DNA from: an uncultured Pseudoxanthomonas sp.
Lineage (GTDB): Bacteria; Pseudomonadota; Gammaproteobacteria; Xanthomonadales; Xanthomonadaceae
Direction: 5' to 3'
Assembly: GCF_946886695.1 (NCBI RefSeq)
Contig: NZ_CAMPJD010000003.1
Span: 1 to 64,000, forward strand
DNA: 64,000 nt
The notes under the pieces were generated by a model, which ran no database searches, had not been told where the DNA came from, and saw only the letters and a list, made by a program, of their open reading frames with translations. Below are positions 1-8,331 of this stretch, piece by piece. Positions within the stretch are counted from its first letter, which is position 1. Each line of letters begins with the position of its first letter. The translations under genes were made by a program, and so were the position numbers.

Positions 1-45
1 GCGTAGACTCCTTCCATCCCCCATGCCCGTCCCGCAGGCGTTCCC

Positions 46-954
46 ATGCCCGACACCCCCCTTCCCCTCGATGAGCGCGTCCGCGCATTGGCGGAGCTGA
101 TTGAACGATCCACCGGCACGGACGGTTTCCACACCACCGCGATCCCGGCGCTGAACTTCTCGCGGCTCAGTGCCCCGATGGCGCTACCGATGCGCGGCGT
201 GCAGGAAGCCGCGCTGTGCCTGATCGTACAGGGCGCCAAGCGCGCGATCCTCGCCGACGAGGTCTACGAGTACGACGCCAGCCGCTTCGTGGTGGCCTCG
301 GTCGACCTGCCGGTCACCGGGCAGGTGGTCGAAGCGTCCGCCGACGCACCGTACCTGTGCCTGATACTGAAGCTGTCGGCCGCCACCATCGCCGAGATGG
401 TCACCGAAGCCGAATCGGCAAAAGCACCGCTTCCGCCGCCGTCGCGCGGCCTGTTCCTGCAGCCCAGCAGCGTGGAGATGCTGGACGCTGCGATCCGGCT
501 GGTGAAGCTGCTCGATGCGCCGCACGACATTCCGCTGCTGGCGCCGCTGATCGAGCGCGAGATCCTCTACCGCGTGCTGTGCAGTCCGCAGGGCGCGATG
601 CTGCGCCACATCGGCATCGCCGACAGCCAGGGCCAGCGCGTGGCAAAGGCAATCCATTGGCTGCGCGAGCACTATGCCAAGCCGCTGCGTATCGACCATA
701 TCGCCCGCGAGGTGCACATGAGCGCCTCGGCGCTGCACCACCACTTCAAGGCGGTCACCGCAATGAGCCCGCTGCAGTACCAGAAGCAGTTGCGGTTGCA
801 GGAAGCCCGGCGGCTGATGCTCAGCGAAGTGCTGGACGCCGCCAGCGCCGGCCATCGCGTGGGCTACGAAAGCCCTTCGCAGTTCAGCCGCGAGTACAGC
901 CGCATGTTCGGCGCGCCGCCGGTGCGCGACGTGGAGCGCCTGCGCAACCTCTGA
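46..954 (+). CDS. AraC family transcriptional regulator
   Basis: This is a predicted cytoplasmic DNA-binding regulator of 302 residues. The N-terminal ~190 residues match the AraC_N ligand/cupin-like domain (for example LCLIVQGAKRAILADEVYEY near residue 60). The C-terminal ~100 residues form the paired AraC helix-turn-helix region (IHWLREHYAKPLRIDHIARE, then MSASALHHHFK and ESPSQFSREYSRMFG). Length and domain order are normal for AraC proteins with the PF06719 N-terminus. The ATG has only a weak purine-rich stretch upstream. The effector and target genes cannot be read from the sequence; the next gene is a small secreted protein on the same strand, with no clear operon link. Confidence 0.9.
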   Translation: MPDTPLPLDERVRALAELIERSTGTDGFHTTAIPALNFSRLSAPMALPMRGVQEAALCLIVQGAKRAILADEVYEYDASRFVVASVDLPVTGQVVEASADAPYLCLILKLSAATIAEMVTEAESAKAPLPPPSRGLFLQPSSVEMLDAAIRLVKLLDAPHDIPLLAPLIEREILYRVLCSPQGAMLRHIGIADSQGQRVAKAIHWLREHYAKPLRIDHIAREVHMSASALHHHFKAVTAMSPLQYQKQLRLQEARRLMLSEVLDAASAGHRVGYESPSQFSREYSRMFGAPPVRDVERLRNL

Positions 955-1062
955 CGGGTGTGGAAACACGGGCTGAACGCCGCCTTTGCATACCCGGTCC
1001 CGACGTTGCCGCGCCCGCGGAGCAGGCGCACACTCAAATGTGACACCTACCGAGGAACGGCC

Positions 1063-1635
1063 ATGAAGACGCCTGCCCTGTTGCTCACCGCCATCGTCGC
1101 ACTGGCGACCGCCCTGCCCGGCATGGCACGCCAGAAGAACGTCACCGACCCCGACATTCCGCGCAGCCTGCCGGCCGAAGGGGGCGCTGTCAGCGTGAGC
1201 TGGACCGATCCCACCGAGTTCAGCGAAATCAAGTACAGCGGCAACCGCTGGGAGGCTGAACGCGGCACCTGGGTCACCCAGCTGGCCACCTATCTGCGCG
1301 ATGAAGCCGGCCAACGCCTTGCGCGCGGCCAGACCCTGGACATCACCATTTCCGACATCGACCGCGCGGGCCGTTACGAGCCGACGGTGCGCCCCGGGAT
1401 GAACGACATCCGCATCGTGAAGGACCTCTACCCGCCGCGCATGACGCTGAACTTCACCCTGAAAGGGGCAGACGGCCAGGTCGTGGCTGAGGGCGAACGC
1501 AAACTGGTCGACCACGCCTTCCTGATGGGCACCCAGATCAACAACAACGACAACCTGCGCTACGAGAAGCGCTTGATCGACGATTGGCTGCGCAAGGAAT
1601 TCCGCAACAGCGCGGGACTGACGGCGACGCCCTGA
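1063..1635 (+). CDS. DUF3016 domain-containing secreted protein
   Basis: This 190-residue protein starts with a cleavable-looking signal peptide (MKTPALLLTAIVALATALPG, then MARQK), so a periplasmic location is predicted. The rest fits DUF3016, a family of unknown function common in Xanthomonadaceae: a WTDPTEFSEIKYS stretch near residue 46, LDITISDIDRAGRYEP, and a C-terminal YEKRLIDDWLRKEF. The start at 1063 was chosen because the signal peptide begins there and GAGGAACGG precedes it; the frame stays open further upstream but that part is not protein-like. A terminator hairpin follows. No enzymatic function is claimed. Confidence 0.85.
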   Translation: MKTPALLLTAIVALATALPGMARQKNVTDPDIPRSLPAEGGAVSVSWTDPTEFSEIKYSGNRWEAERGTWVTQLATYLRDEAGQRLARGQTLDITISDIDRAGRYEPTVRPGMNDIRIVKDLYPPRMTLNFTLKGADGQVVAEGERKLVDHAFLMGTQINNNDNLRYEKRLIDDWLRKEFRNSAGLTATP

Positions 1636-1662
1636 TCCCGCAGCACAACGTCGCGACGCACG

Positions 1663-1687
1663 CAGGCCCCGCTCAACGCGGGGCCTG
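1663..1687. terminator. Bidirectional terminator hairpin
   Basis: A perfect 10-bp stem (CAGGCCCCGC / GCGGGGCCTG) with a 5-nt loop is followed on the plus strand by TCCGTTTCC. It lies between the convergent DUF3016 gene and the minus-strand gene ending at 1673, whose stop codon sits in the loop. It probably ends transcription from both sides. Confidence 0.6.
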
Positions 1688-2488
1688 TCCGTTTCCGTCT
1701 TCCGATTCGTGCGGATACACCGCCGACACCGTGCACTGGAATCGCATGCCGGCACGAAAGCGCGACGCGCGCACGTCGTCGCTCACCGGGAATGGCGATG
1801 ACGCGTCGAACGACACGCTGTCGCCGGCTCCCTCGGCGACCACGCGGTCGCCGGGGTTGCCGCAGATCAGACTGATGCCTACGCCGGAGCGGAAGCTGAT
1901 GGCCGGCGCGGAATCGAGATCGGGGCAGGCCTGCGGCAGCTCGACGCGGTAGTAGCGGTGTCCACCGGAGCGCCGGGGCGAGACCTCCACCAGCACGCCC
2001 TGGCTGTCCTCGGACCACGAACGCAGGTAACGCGTGTCGAAGCAGTAGCTGGACGAGCCACCGAAGCCCCGACGTCGCTCGCCACGCACTTCGATCGCGT
2101 CCAGCGTGGTGGTCGCAGTCTCGTCGGCCATGGCAGAAGCCGCGCGGGCGAGCGCGGCATAATCGCGCGCCTCCACTGGCGTCACGCCCGTGATCGGACA
2201 CGTGGCGCCTCCGATGCGCACCGCTTCGCCGGTGCTGCCGCAGACACGCCCACCACGCACGAGCAACTGCGCATGGACGCCCTGGCTGCCGGGGCAGTCT
2301 TCCCCCAAGTCGATACGGAAGCGCCGCCCGCTGCGATCCAGCGCGGCCAGCTGCCTTGGCGATGCCTGGTGCAGCTCGGCGACCTGTCGTGCATCGAGAC
2401 ACGCAGGGCCCGCCGATGCAGCCGGCGCCTGCGCTGCTGCGACCGGCATTGCCAGCACCATGATCGTGCATGTCGAAAGCATGCGCAT
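1673..2488 (-). CDS. Hypothetical secreted protein, DUF6491-like
   Basis: This 271-residue protein has a signal peptide (MRMLSTCTIMVLAMPVAAAQ). It seems to contain two diverged halves, each with a basic/aromatic strand leading to a CP motif: RRFRIDLGEDCPG in the first half and HRYYRVELPQACPDLDS in the second. Each half also has further conserved-looking cysteines, which suggests disulfides in the periplasm. The pattern recalls the DUF6491 family of small secreted proteins, but that assignment is from memory and moderate. The start at 2488 was chosen because GGGAGG sits 5 nt upstream of it. Function unknown. Confidence 0.7.
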   Translation of the reverse strand: MRMLSTCTIMVLAMPVAAAQAPAASAGPACLDARQVAELHQASPRQLAALDRSGRRFRIDLGEDCPGSQGVHAQLLVRGGRVCGSTGEAVRIGGATCPITGVTPVEARDYAALARAASAMADETATTTLDAIEVRGERRRGFGGSSSYCFDTRYLRSWSEDSQGVLVEVSPRRSGGHRYYRVELPQACPDLDSAPAISFRSGVGISLICGNPGDRVVAEGAGDSVSFDASSPFPVSDDVRASRFRAGMRFQCTVSAVYPHESEDGNGQAPR

Positions 2489-2586
2489 CCGTGCCTCCCG
2501 TCTGAGCCCGCCCCGATCATAGTGCAGACTTGCGGCGCGGCGATGGCGGCACCATATCGGGGCCATCTTCCCGCGGAGTTCCCATC

Positions 2587-3054
2587 ATGACGACCTTCGA
2601 CCTGTCGCCCCCTACCGACGCGCAACGCGAGCGCCTGATGGCCAACCTGAGCGATGAGGAACGCCGCGTGCTGCTGAACCATGGGACCGAGGCGCCGTTC
2701 TGCGGCGTCTTCCTCGACAACAAGCAGGACGGCGTCTACACCTGCCGGCTGTGCGGGCTGCCTCTGTTCCGCTCCAGCGCGAAGTTCGACTCCGGCACCG
2801 GCTGGCCGAGCTTCTTCCAGCCCGTGGACGAAGCGCATGTCGGCCGTATCCGCGACAGCAGCTACGGCATGGTCCGTACCGAGATCGTCTGCGCGCGCTG
2901 CCACAGCCACCTGGGCCATGTATTTCCCGATGGCCCGCCGCCGACCGGCGAGCGCCACTGCCTCAATTCGGCGTCGCTGGCGTTCACGCCCAATGGCGAG
3001 GTGTTGCCGGACTTGCTGCAGCGTGGTGGCGCGGAAGCGCTGCCCGCCAGATAG
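2587..3054 (+). CDS. msrB: Peptide-methionine (R)-S-oxide reductase
   Basis: MsrB reduces the R epimer of methionine sulfoxide in proteins, using thioredoxin as electron donor. The 155-residue protein has the full single-domain fold: two CxxC zinc pairs (CRLC and CARC), the [10 protein letters not shown] substrate-binding loop, [10 protein letters not shown], and the catalytic RHCLNSASL motif with the nucleophilic cysteine. There is no signal peptide, so it is the cytoplasmic form. The start at 2587 gives the usual length; upstream codons in frame are not conserved-looking. It is a single gene between divergent and unrelated neighbours. Confidence 0.97.
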   Translation: MTTFDLSPPTDAQRERLMANLSDEERRVLLNHGTEAPFCGVFLDNKQDGVYTCRLCGLPLFRSSAKFDSGTGWPSFFQPVDEAHVGRIRDSSYGMVRTEIVCARCHSHLGHVFPDGPPPTGERHCLNSASLAFTPNGEVLPDLLQRGGAEALPAR

Positions 3055-3143
3055 CCGCCCGCTGCCTGTCACGAGACCGGCACATGACGGCGGTAGCCTG
3101 ACCGTCACCCAACCGTCTCCCGGCTGCCGCACGGGCGCAACAC

Positions 3144-4199
3144 ATGCCGCTGTCCGCCGCTCCCGAAGCGCCTGCATCGCCATTTGCCGGACTGCCCGCC
3201 GCGCTCTGGCTCTATCGTTTCGATGCCGAAGGCCGGGCACGGATACTGGATGCGGCGAAGTGCGGACTCGAGGCACTGGATGCCTTCGCGGATGGCTGGC
3301 ACTGGCTGCACCTGGACCTGAGCGATGCTCGCAGCGCGCAGGTGGTCGCGATGCTGCCGATCCCGGACGACGCGCGCACCGCATTGGTGTCGCCCGACAC
3401 TCACGTCAACCTGCAACTGGAAGACGATGCCGCGCACGGCGTATTCGTCGACTGGGTGCACCAGCGTGGCGTCGACCTCGCGGCCGAAGGCCAGCTGCGT
3501 GGCGATGACGGCATCGGTTGGCTGCACTTCGCCGCGACGCCCGGCCTGCTGGTCACCGCACGGCGGCAGGCACTGCGCTCGGTCGAAGCGGCACGCCGCG
3601 GCATGGCGGGCGGCATGCGAGCCGGTTCCCCGGTGCGGTTGCTGGAAGTGATCGCCGACCATTTCGCCGACACGGTGGAGCGCAGCAGCGACAGCCTTTC
3701 CGTGCGACTGGACCGGATCGAGGACCGCGTGCTGGCCGACAGCATCGGCGAAGAACGCCGCGACCTGGCGCAGCTGCGCCACCAGACAGTCCGCCTGCAC
3801 CGCCCGCTCACCGCCATGCGGCGCGTGCTCAAGCAGTTCGAGCAGCGCCATCCCGCCGATGCCGAGCACGAACTTCTTTCCGCCGTCTCGCGCCTCAACC
3901 AGCGCCTCGATGACCTCGATGGCGATGTAGGCACGCTGCAGGAACGCGCGCGCCTGTTGCAGGACGAAGTGGCCGCGAAGCTGGCGGAACGCACCAACCG
4001 CCATCTCTACGTGCTCTCGATGATCACGGCCTTGCTGCTGCCGCCCAGCCTGGTGGCCGGCATCTTCGGCATGAACCTGCCGGGCCTGCCGTTCGCGCAC
4101 GGGACGCATGGCCTGGTGTTCGCGCTGTTGCTCGGCGCGGCCTCCAGCGTGGCGGTCTATCTGATGCTGCGGCGCATGGGCGTGGCGCGTTCGACCTGA
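3144..4199 (+). CDS. zntB: ZntB-like divalent cation transporter (CorA superfamily)
   Basis: This 351-residue protein has the CorA/ZntB layout: a large cytoplasmic N-terminal domain rich in long helices (RIEDRVLADSIGEERRDLAQ, LNQRLDDLDGDVGTLQERAR), then two C-terminal membrane helices joined by the signature GMN loop (FGMNLPGLPF). ZntB mediates zinc transport across the inner membrane. ZntB and CorA differ mainly in the loop after GMN and the N-terminal domain; the PGLPF loop and overall length favour ZntB, but the ion is not proven by sequence. The start is the first ATG in frame, with no strong ribosome binding site. Confidence 0.85.
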   Translation: MPLSAAPEAPASPFAGLPAALWLYRFDAEGRARILDAAKCGLEALDAFADGWHWLHLDLSDARSAQVVAMLPIPDDARTALVSPDTHVNLQLEDDAAHGVFVDWVHQRGVDLAAEGQLRGDDGIGWLHFAATPGLLVTARRQALRSVEAARRGMAGGMRAGSPVRLLEVIADHFADTVERSSDSLSVRLDRIEDRVLADSIGEERRDLAQLRHQTVRLHRPLTAMRRVLKQFEQRHPADAEHELLSAVSRLNQRLDDLDGDVGTLQERARLLQDEVAAKLAERTNRHLYVLSMITALLLPPSLVAGIFGMNLPGLPFAHGTHGLVFALLLGAASSVAVYLMLRRMGVARST

Positions 4200-4319
4200 G
4201 AACGCGCGGGAGGACCCCAAGCCCCGACACGCACGCCACCCGACACGATGAAGCGTGTCCGGCGCAATGTCCGGCACGCGCCGCATCGATGGGCAGAGCT
4301 CACCGGCGCCCACGTTTCT

Positions 4320-4346
4320 GCGGTCGGGGCTGAAGCCCCTCCTGCA
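4320..4346 (+). repeat. REP-like palindromic repeat, copy 1
   Basis: The 27-bp unit contains a near-palindrome (GGGGCTGAAGCCCC core). The same unit occurs inverted at 5825-5851 with one difference. The two copies bracket the HipA/DUF3037/DUF4031 operon. Such dispersed GC-rich palindromes are common between genes in Xanthomonadaceae. Confidence 0.75.
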
Positions 4347-4365
4347 CGGGTATCCTAGCGGCCTG

Positions 4366-5139
4366 ATGACGCTGCCCCTCCGTACCGCCACCCGCTATGT
4401 CACCCCGCTGCGCGAAGGCGGCTCGATGCCGGCCGTGGTCGAGGCCGACGACGACGGCCTTTACGTGCTCAAGTTCCGCGGCGCCGGCCAGGGACCCAAG
4501 GCGCTGGTCGCCGAACTGATCGCCGGCGGCCTGGCGAAAGCGCTGCAGTTGCCGATGCCGGACCTGGCACTGATGGAACTGGATGCCGACCTGGCGCGCA
4601 CCGAAGGCGACCCGGAGATACAGGACCTGATCAAGGCCAGCGCCGGACTCAACCTGGCCATGGACTACCTGCCCGGCGCGGTGAATTTCGATCCCGTGGC
4701 CGAACAACCGGATGCGGACCTCGCCTCGCGGATCGTGTGGTTCGATGCCTTCATCAGCAACGTGGACCGCACGGCACGCAACACCAACCTGCTGATGTGG
4801 CACCGGCGGCTGTACCTGATCGACCACGGGGCATCGCTGTACTTCCACCACGGCTGGGACGGCGACGTGTCCGGCGCCGGCAAGCCGTTCCCGCTGATCC
4901 GCGACCACGTGCTGCTGCGCTGGGCCTCGCGCCTGGCGGACATCGATGCGGCCATGGCGGCGCACCTGCCGGATGCCGTGATGGCGGGGATCGTTGCCGA
5001 GATCCCCGACGCCTGGCTGCAGGGACCGGACAGCTTCGGCGATCCGCCGGCACAGCGCGCGGCCTACACCGACTACCTGATCCGACGTCTGGCACAGCGT
5101 GACGCGTTCGTGCAGGGGGCGATCCATGCGCGCGCATGA
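4366..5139 (+). CDS. HipA-like kinase family protein
   Basis: This 257-residue protein matches the short HipA-related kinase family that lacks the HipA N-terminal subdomain. Visible signatures are LYVLKFRGAGQGPKALVAEL (nucleotide-binding Lys region), a catalytic-loop-like NVDRTARNTNLL and the metal-binding IDHGASLYFHH. Canonical HipA phosphorylates glutamyl-tRNA synthetase and causes persistence; nothing shows that target here. The start at 4366 follows repeat copy 1 and gives a compact protein; the open frame upstream runs through the repeat and is unlikely to be translated. It overlaps the DUF3037 gene by 14 bp, so the two are probably translationally coupled. There is no HipB-type DNA-binding partner nearby. 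Confidence 0.85.
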   Translation: MTLPLRTATRYVTPLREGGSMPAVVEADDDGLYVLKFRGAGQGPKALVAELIAGGLAKALQLPMPDLALMELDADLARTEGDPEIQDLIKASAGLNLAMDYLPGAVNFDPVAEQPDADLASRIVWFDAFISNVDRTARNTNLLMWHRRLYLIDHGASLYFHHGWDGDVSGAGKPFPLIRDHVLLRWASRLADIDAAMAAHLPDAVMAGIVAEIPDAWLQGPDSFGDPPAQRAAYTDYLIRRLAQRDAFVQGAIHARA

Positions 5140-5533
5140 CACTTACGACTATGCGGTGATCCGCGTGGTACCGCGCGTGGAACGCGAAGAGTTTGTCAAC
5201 GTCGGCGTCATCCTGTCGTGCGAACGCGCGGGATTCCTGGAAGCGCGCATCGAAGTGGACGAAGCCCGCCTGCAGGCCCTCGACCCCACGCTGGACATCG
5301 AGTCGCTGCGCCGCCACCTGGACACCATTCCCGCCATCTGCCGCGGTGGCGAAGCGGCTGCGCCGATCGGACTGCTACCGGCGCGCGCCCGCTTCCACTG
5401 GCTCACGGCGAAGCGGAGTTCGATCATCCAGACCTCATCGGTGCACATGGGCCGTTGCGGCGATCTTCCCGCGACGCTGGAGCATCTGATGGATCGCATG
5501 GTGCGGCCACCGAAGGCGACCGCGCCGCGATGA
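5126..5533 (+). CDS. DUF3037 domain-containing protein
   Basis: This 135-residue protein fits DUF3037, recognisable by its N-terminal YDYAVIRVVPRVEREEFVNV and the following strand GVILSCERAGFLEARIE. The family is usually encoded right after a HipA-like kinase, as here, with a 14-bp overlap. Its role is unknown; the conserved pairing suggests a kinase partner or substrate. The ATG at 5126 was chosen over an upstream GTG-type start because it begins just before the conserved block. The stop overlaps the next gene by 4 bp (ATGA). Confidence 0.85.
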   Translation: MRAHDTYDYAVIRVVPRVEREEFVNVGVILSCERAGFLEARIEVDEARLQALDPTLDIESLRRHLDTIPAICRGGEAAAPIGLLPARARFHWLTAKRSSIIQTSSVHMGRCGDLPATLEHLMDRMVRPPKATAPR

Positions 5534-5829
5534 GCGTCTACGTGGATGACGCCGTCACCCTGTGGCGCGGTCGTCGCTGGGCACACATGATGGCCGACAC
5601 GCTGGAAGAGCTGCATGCGATGGCGGAACGGTTGGGGATGCCGCGCCGCGCCTTCCAGGACAAGCGCAGCGGGGCGCACTACGACCTGACCGAAGAACTG
5701 CGCCAAGAAGCATTGCGGCTCGGCGCCATTGCGATTTCCCGCCACCGCGATCGCGAACAGGTCCGCGCGATCATCCGTCTCGCGCGTTCGCAATGGAGCG
5801 GCGCGGCAGACGGCGAACGCTCCCTGTAG
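5530..5829 (+). CDS. DUF4031 domain-containing protein
   Basis: This is a 99-residue protein starting MSVYVDDAVTLWRGRRWAHM, typical of DUF4031, with the family's HYDLTEELRQEALRLGA segment in the middle. The function is unknown. The ATG overlaps the DUF3037 stop (ATGA), making it the third gene of the HipA-like operon. The stop codon lies inside repeat copy 2, so the repeat probably shapes the 3' end of the mRNA. Confidence 0.8.
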   Translation: MSVYVDDAVTLWRGRRWAHMMADTLEELHAMAERLGMPRRAFQDKRSGAHYDLTEELRQEALRLGAIAISRHRDREQVRAIIRLARSQWSGAADGERSL

Positions 5830-5851
5830 GAGGGGCTTCAGCCCCGACCGC
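5825..5851 (-). repeat. REP-like palindromic repeat, copy 2 (inverted)
   Basis: Inverted copy of the unit at 4320-4346, differing at one base. It overlaps the stop of the DUF4031 gene. A separate small hairpin (GCCGGGC, 4-nt loop, GCCCGGC) follows at 5881-5898, close to the end of the convergent blaR1-like gene, and may help terminate transcription. Confidence 0.75.
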
Positions 5852-5911
5852 ACCTCCGCTGGAGCCCACCCCAAGCAGGCGCCGGGCAGAAGCCCGGCCC
5901 CACGATCTGCG

Positions 5912-7771
5912 TCAAAGCTGTTGCGCCTTGCCGCTGCGGATCGCATCGTCCAACAGGCGCGCGACATCGCGCTGCAGCTTGTCGCTCGCGGCCATCTGCT
6001 TGCGGCTCAGCGCCTCCTGCTGGCGCGCGAGCGGCTCCTGCTGACGGGCCAGGGCTTCCTGCTGGCGCGCCAGCTGCTCCTGTTGGTCCGCCAGCGCATC
6101 CATGCGGCGATCAATCGCCGCTTGCCGCGCATCGGCGCCCTGCATCGCGGCGGCGGCTTGTTCGCTGGCGATGGCGGCCATCTTCACGCCCAGTTCGCCC
6201 TGCTTGGCGCCCAGATTGCCCTGACGCTCGCCCAGCGCACCCTGTTGTTCGCCCAGCTTGCCCTGCTGCTCGCCCAGTTGCTGGACCGGGAGGTGCGCCG
6301 CCTTCACCCGCTGCAGCGTCGCGGCATCGCGTACGACGTACTGCTTGCCGTCCTGGCGCACCCACAGCACCGGCGCACCGCTCTGCTTCAGGCGTTGGGC
6401 CGTGCGGATGTCGTCGCTGTGGCCGGCCATCGTCACGTCGTCGCCATCGATCAGTACGTAGGCGTCGCCGCCGCGCGAATCGCCGATGCTCCACGTGCCG
6501 GTGACACGGCTCGGCGATGCCGGCGGCGGCGGCGGCGACGGCGCTGTGACCTTCGGCTTCGGCGGGGGCGCAGGCGGCGTGGGCGACGAAGGCGGTGCGA
6601 CCTTCGGCTGCGCGGGAGGTGCGGGCGGCGCAGGCATGTCAGCCGCGGAAGCAACGAGGACCGGCTGCGGCGGCGCCACCGGCGTGGGCGCGACGACCGG
6701 ATCGGCCTGCGGCGCAGCGGCGGGTGCAACCACCGGTGCCGGCGCGATGGGCGCCCGCGGGACGACCGGAGCGCTGCTGGCGATCACGCGATAAGGCACC
6801 ACGCCCAGCAGCACCAGGCCGAGGGTCAGGGTCAGCGCGCTGGCGCGCAAGGGCGAAGCGGTGTGCTGCAACATCAGCAGTCTCCTCTTGAGGATGCGGA
6901 AGGTGGGGGAAGCACCCGCCAACGCGGGCGATGGAGCGGTAGAGACGCCAAGCTTCACCAGCAGGCGTCCGTAGTCGTGGGCGGCATGGGGTTCGTCCGC
7001 GAGCACGGCGGCATCGCACGCCACTTCACGTGCGAACGCGTATTCGCGCGCGGCCAGGTGCGCGACCGGATGGAAGAAGAACAGGTGCTGCGCGAGCGCC
7101 GGCATCCAGGCCCACCAGAGATCACGCCGCTGCAGGTGCGCCAGTTCGTGGTGCAGGGCCATGTGCAGATCGTCGTCGCTCATGGCGGCGACGCTGGCCG
7201 CGGGCAGCATCAACACGGGACGCCATGGCCGGGCCAGCAGCGGCGAGTCGATCTCGGCGCTCACGCGCAGTGCGGGAGCGGGTGCGATGTCGAGCCGGCG
7301 CACCAGCGCGTCGTACACCGCCCGGACACGGCGGTCCCGGCACGGGTGCGCGCGTGCGATCTGCCCACGCAGGCGCCACGCATGGCGCAATGTGTTCGCC
7401 ACCATCACCGCGACGCCGGCGAGCCAGGCGGCGAGCAGCAGCACGCCCGTGTCGATCCTGGATGCCTGCGTCGTCGCCATCGGCGCGATCGTCATCGCAG
7501 GGGCAGACGCCGATGCCTCCGCGGCCATCGCCAGCACGACGGGTGCCGCGACCGGTTCGGCCGGCAGCAGCGGTAGCGCCACCGGCGCATGCCAGATCAG
7601 GCCGACCACCATCTGCGTGGCGACCAGCCACCACAACCAGGCGCGCGTGCGTGCGTCGAGTCGCGGCAGGTAGCGGCACAGGGCCCAGACCAGGGCAGCG
7701 AGGAGCAGGGATTGCAGCCCGACGGCAAGCAGTCGGGACATCAGGCCATCGGCCAGCGCGACGAGATCCAT
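5912..7771 (-). CDS. BlaR1-family M56 metallopeptidase with heptad-repeat tail
   Basis: This 619-residue membrane sensor/peptidase is predicted to be the signalling partner of the BlaI-type repressor encoded just upstream. The N-terminal half has several membrane helices (LLAVGLQSLLLAALVWALC, VLLLAAWLAGVAVMVANTL), then the gluzincin motif HHELAHLQRRD and an EVACDAAVLAD segment, as in M56 peptidases. After a further helix comes a Pro/Ala-rich linker. The C-terminus carries two runs of 7-residue repeats (LGEQQGK type, then LARQQEA type), which predict a long coiled coil. There is no penicillin-binding domain like that of true BlaR1, so the inducer need not be a beta-lactam. The gene follows blaI with 1 nt between stop and start. 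Confidence 0.88.
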   Translation of the reverse strand: MDLVALADGLMSRLLAVGLQSLLLAALVWALCRYLPRLDARTRAWLWWLVATQMVVGLIWHAPVALPLLPAEPVAAPVVLAMAAEASASAPAMTIAPMATTQASRIDTGVLLLAAWLAGVAVMVANTLRHAWRLRGQIARAHPCRDRRVRAVYDALVRRLDIAPAPALRVSAEIDSPLLARPWRPVLMLPAASVAAMSDDDLHMALHHELAHLQRRDLWWAWMPALAQHLFFFHPVAHLAAREYAFAREVACDAAVLADEPHAAHDYGRLLVKLGVSTAPSPALAGASPTFRILKRRLLMLQHTASPLRASALTLTLGLVLLGVVPYRVIASSAPVVPRAPIAPAPVVAPAAAPQADPVVAPTPVAPPQPVLVASAADMPAPPAPPAQPKVAPPSSPTPPAPPPKPKVTAPSPPPPPASPSRVTGTWSIGDSRGGDAYVLIDGDDVTMAGHSDDIRTAQRLKQSGAPVLWVRQDGKQYVVRDAATLQRVKAAHLPVQQLGEQQGKLGEQQGALGERQGNLGAKQGELGVKMAAIASEQAAAAMQGADARQAAIDRRMDALADQQEQLARQQEALARQQEPLARQQEALSRKQMAASDKLQRDVARLLDDAIRSGKAQQL

Positions 7772-7772
7772 C

Positions 7773-8168
7773 TCAGCCCTCCTTCCGCTTCGATTGCAGG
7801 GTGGCCACCAGCGCTTCCAGCTCGGCCAGTTCGTCGTCGCTGACCTCGGTGCGCTGCGACATCCACGCCATGAACGGCGACAACGAGCCCTGCAGCGTCT
7901 TCTCGACGAAGCTGCCGACCGCATGGCGCATCACGTCGGTGGACTGCGCCACCGGCGCGTAGCGGTAGACACCGTCTACCTGCCGGCGCCGCAGGTACGC
8001 CTTGGCGCGCAGGCGCTCCATCATGGTCAGCACGGTGGAACGCGCCAGCCCGCGGGCTTCGCCGAAGGCGGCGGCCACTTCGCCGACGCTGGCTTCGCCG
8101 TGTTCGGACAGGTATTGCAGCAGCGCCAGTTCCTGGTCGCCGATGGACTTGCGGGCCTTGCCGGGCAT
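7773..8168 (-). CDS. BlaI/MecI/CopY family repressor
   Basis: This 131-residue protein has the BlaI winged helix (IGDQELALLQYLSEHGEASVG, then STVLTMMERLRAKAYLRRRQ) and a C-terminal dimerisation region. BlaI proteins repress their own operon until the partner M56 peptidase causes their cleavage. A perfect inverted repeat lies 13 bp upstream of the start (8181-8225), the expected position for an autoregulatory operator. The gene is the first of a two-gene operon with the M56 peptidase. Confidence 0.93.
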   Translation of the reverse strand: MPGKARKSIGDQELALLQYLSEHGEASVGEVAAAFGEARGLARSTVLTMMERLRAKAYLRRRQVDGVYRYAPVAQSTDVMRHAVGSFVEKTLQGSLSPFMAWMSQRTEVSDDELAELEALVATLQSKRKEG

Positions 8169-8180
8169 GGGATCGCCTTG

Positions 8181-8225
8181 TGACTACAGTTGTCGTCAAC
8201 ATGCCCGTGACGACAACTGTAGTCA
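8181..8225. promoter_or_regulatory. BlaI-type operator, 18-bp perfect inverted repeat
   Basis: Arms TGACTACAGTTGTCGTCA (8181-8198) and its exact reverse complement (8208-8225) are separated by 9 bp. Each arm contains a TACAnnTGT-like dyad, the BlaI/MecI recognition pattern, so two repressor dimers could bind. The site lies between blaI (minus) and motA (plus), which starts about 105 bp to the right. Confidence 0.8.
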
Positions 8226-8331
8226 ACCCTGCCGAAGGTCATTCCCGTGCACCGGCCGACAGGCGGTCGCGACTCAAGAAACCGGTGGCCAGGCCGATCC
8301 TTGGACAACCCCACCGTGTGTCCGCCTCGCC

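Noticed and set aside
5729..7576. 615-residue plus-strand open frame
   Set aside because: Shadow of the BlaR1-like gene with Arg/His-rich composition and no domain.
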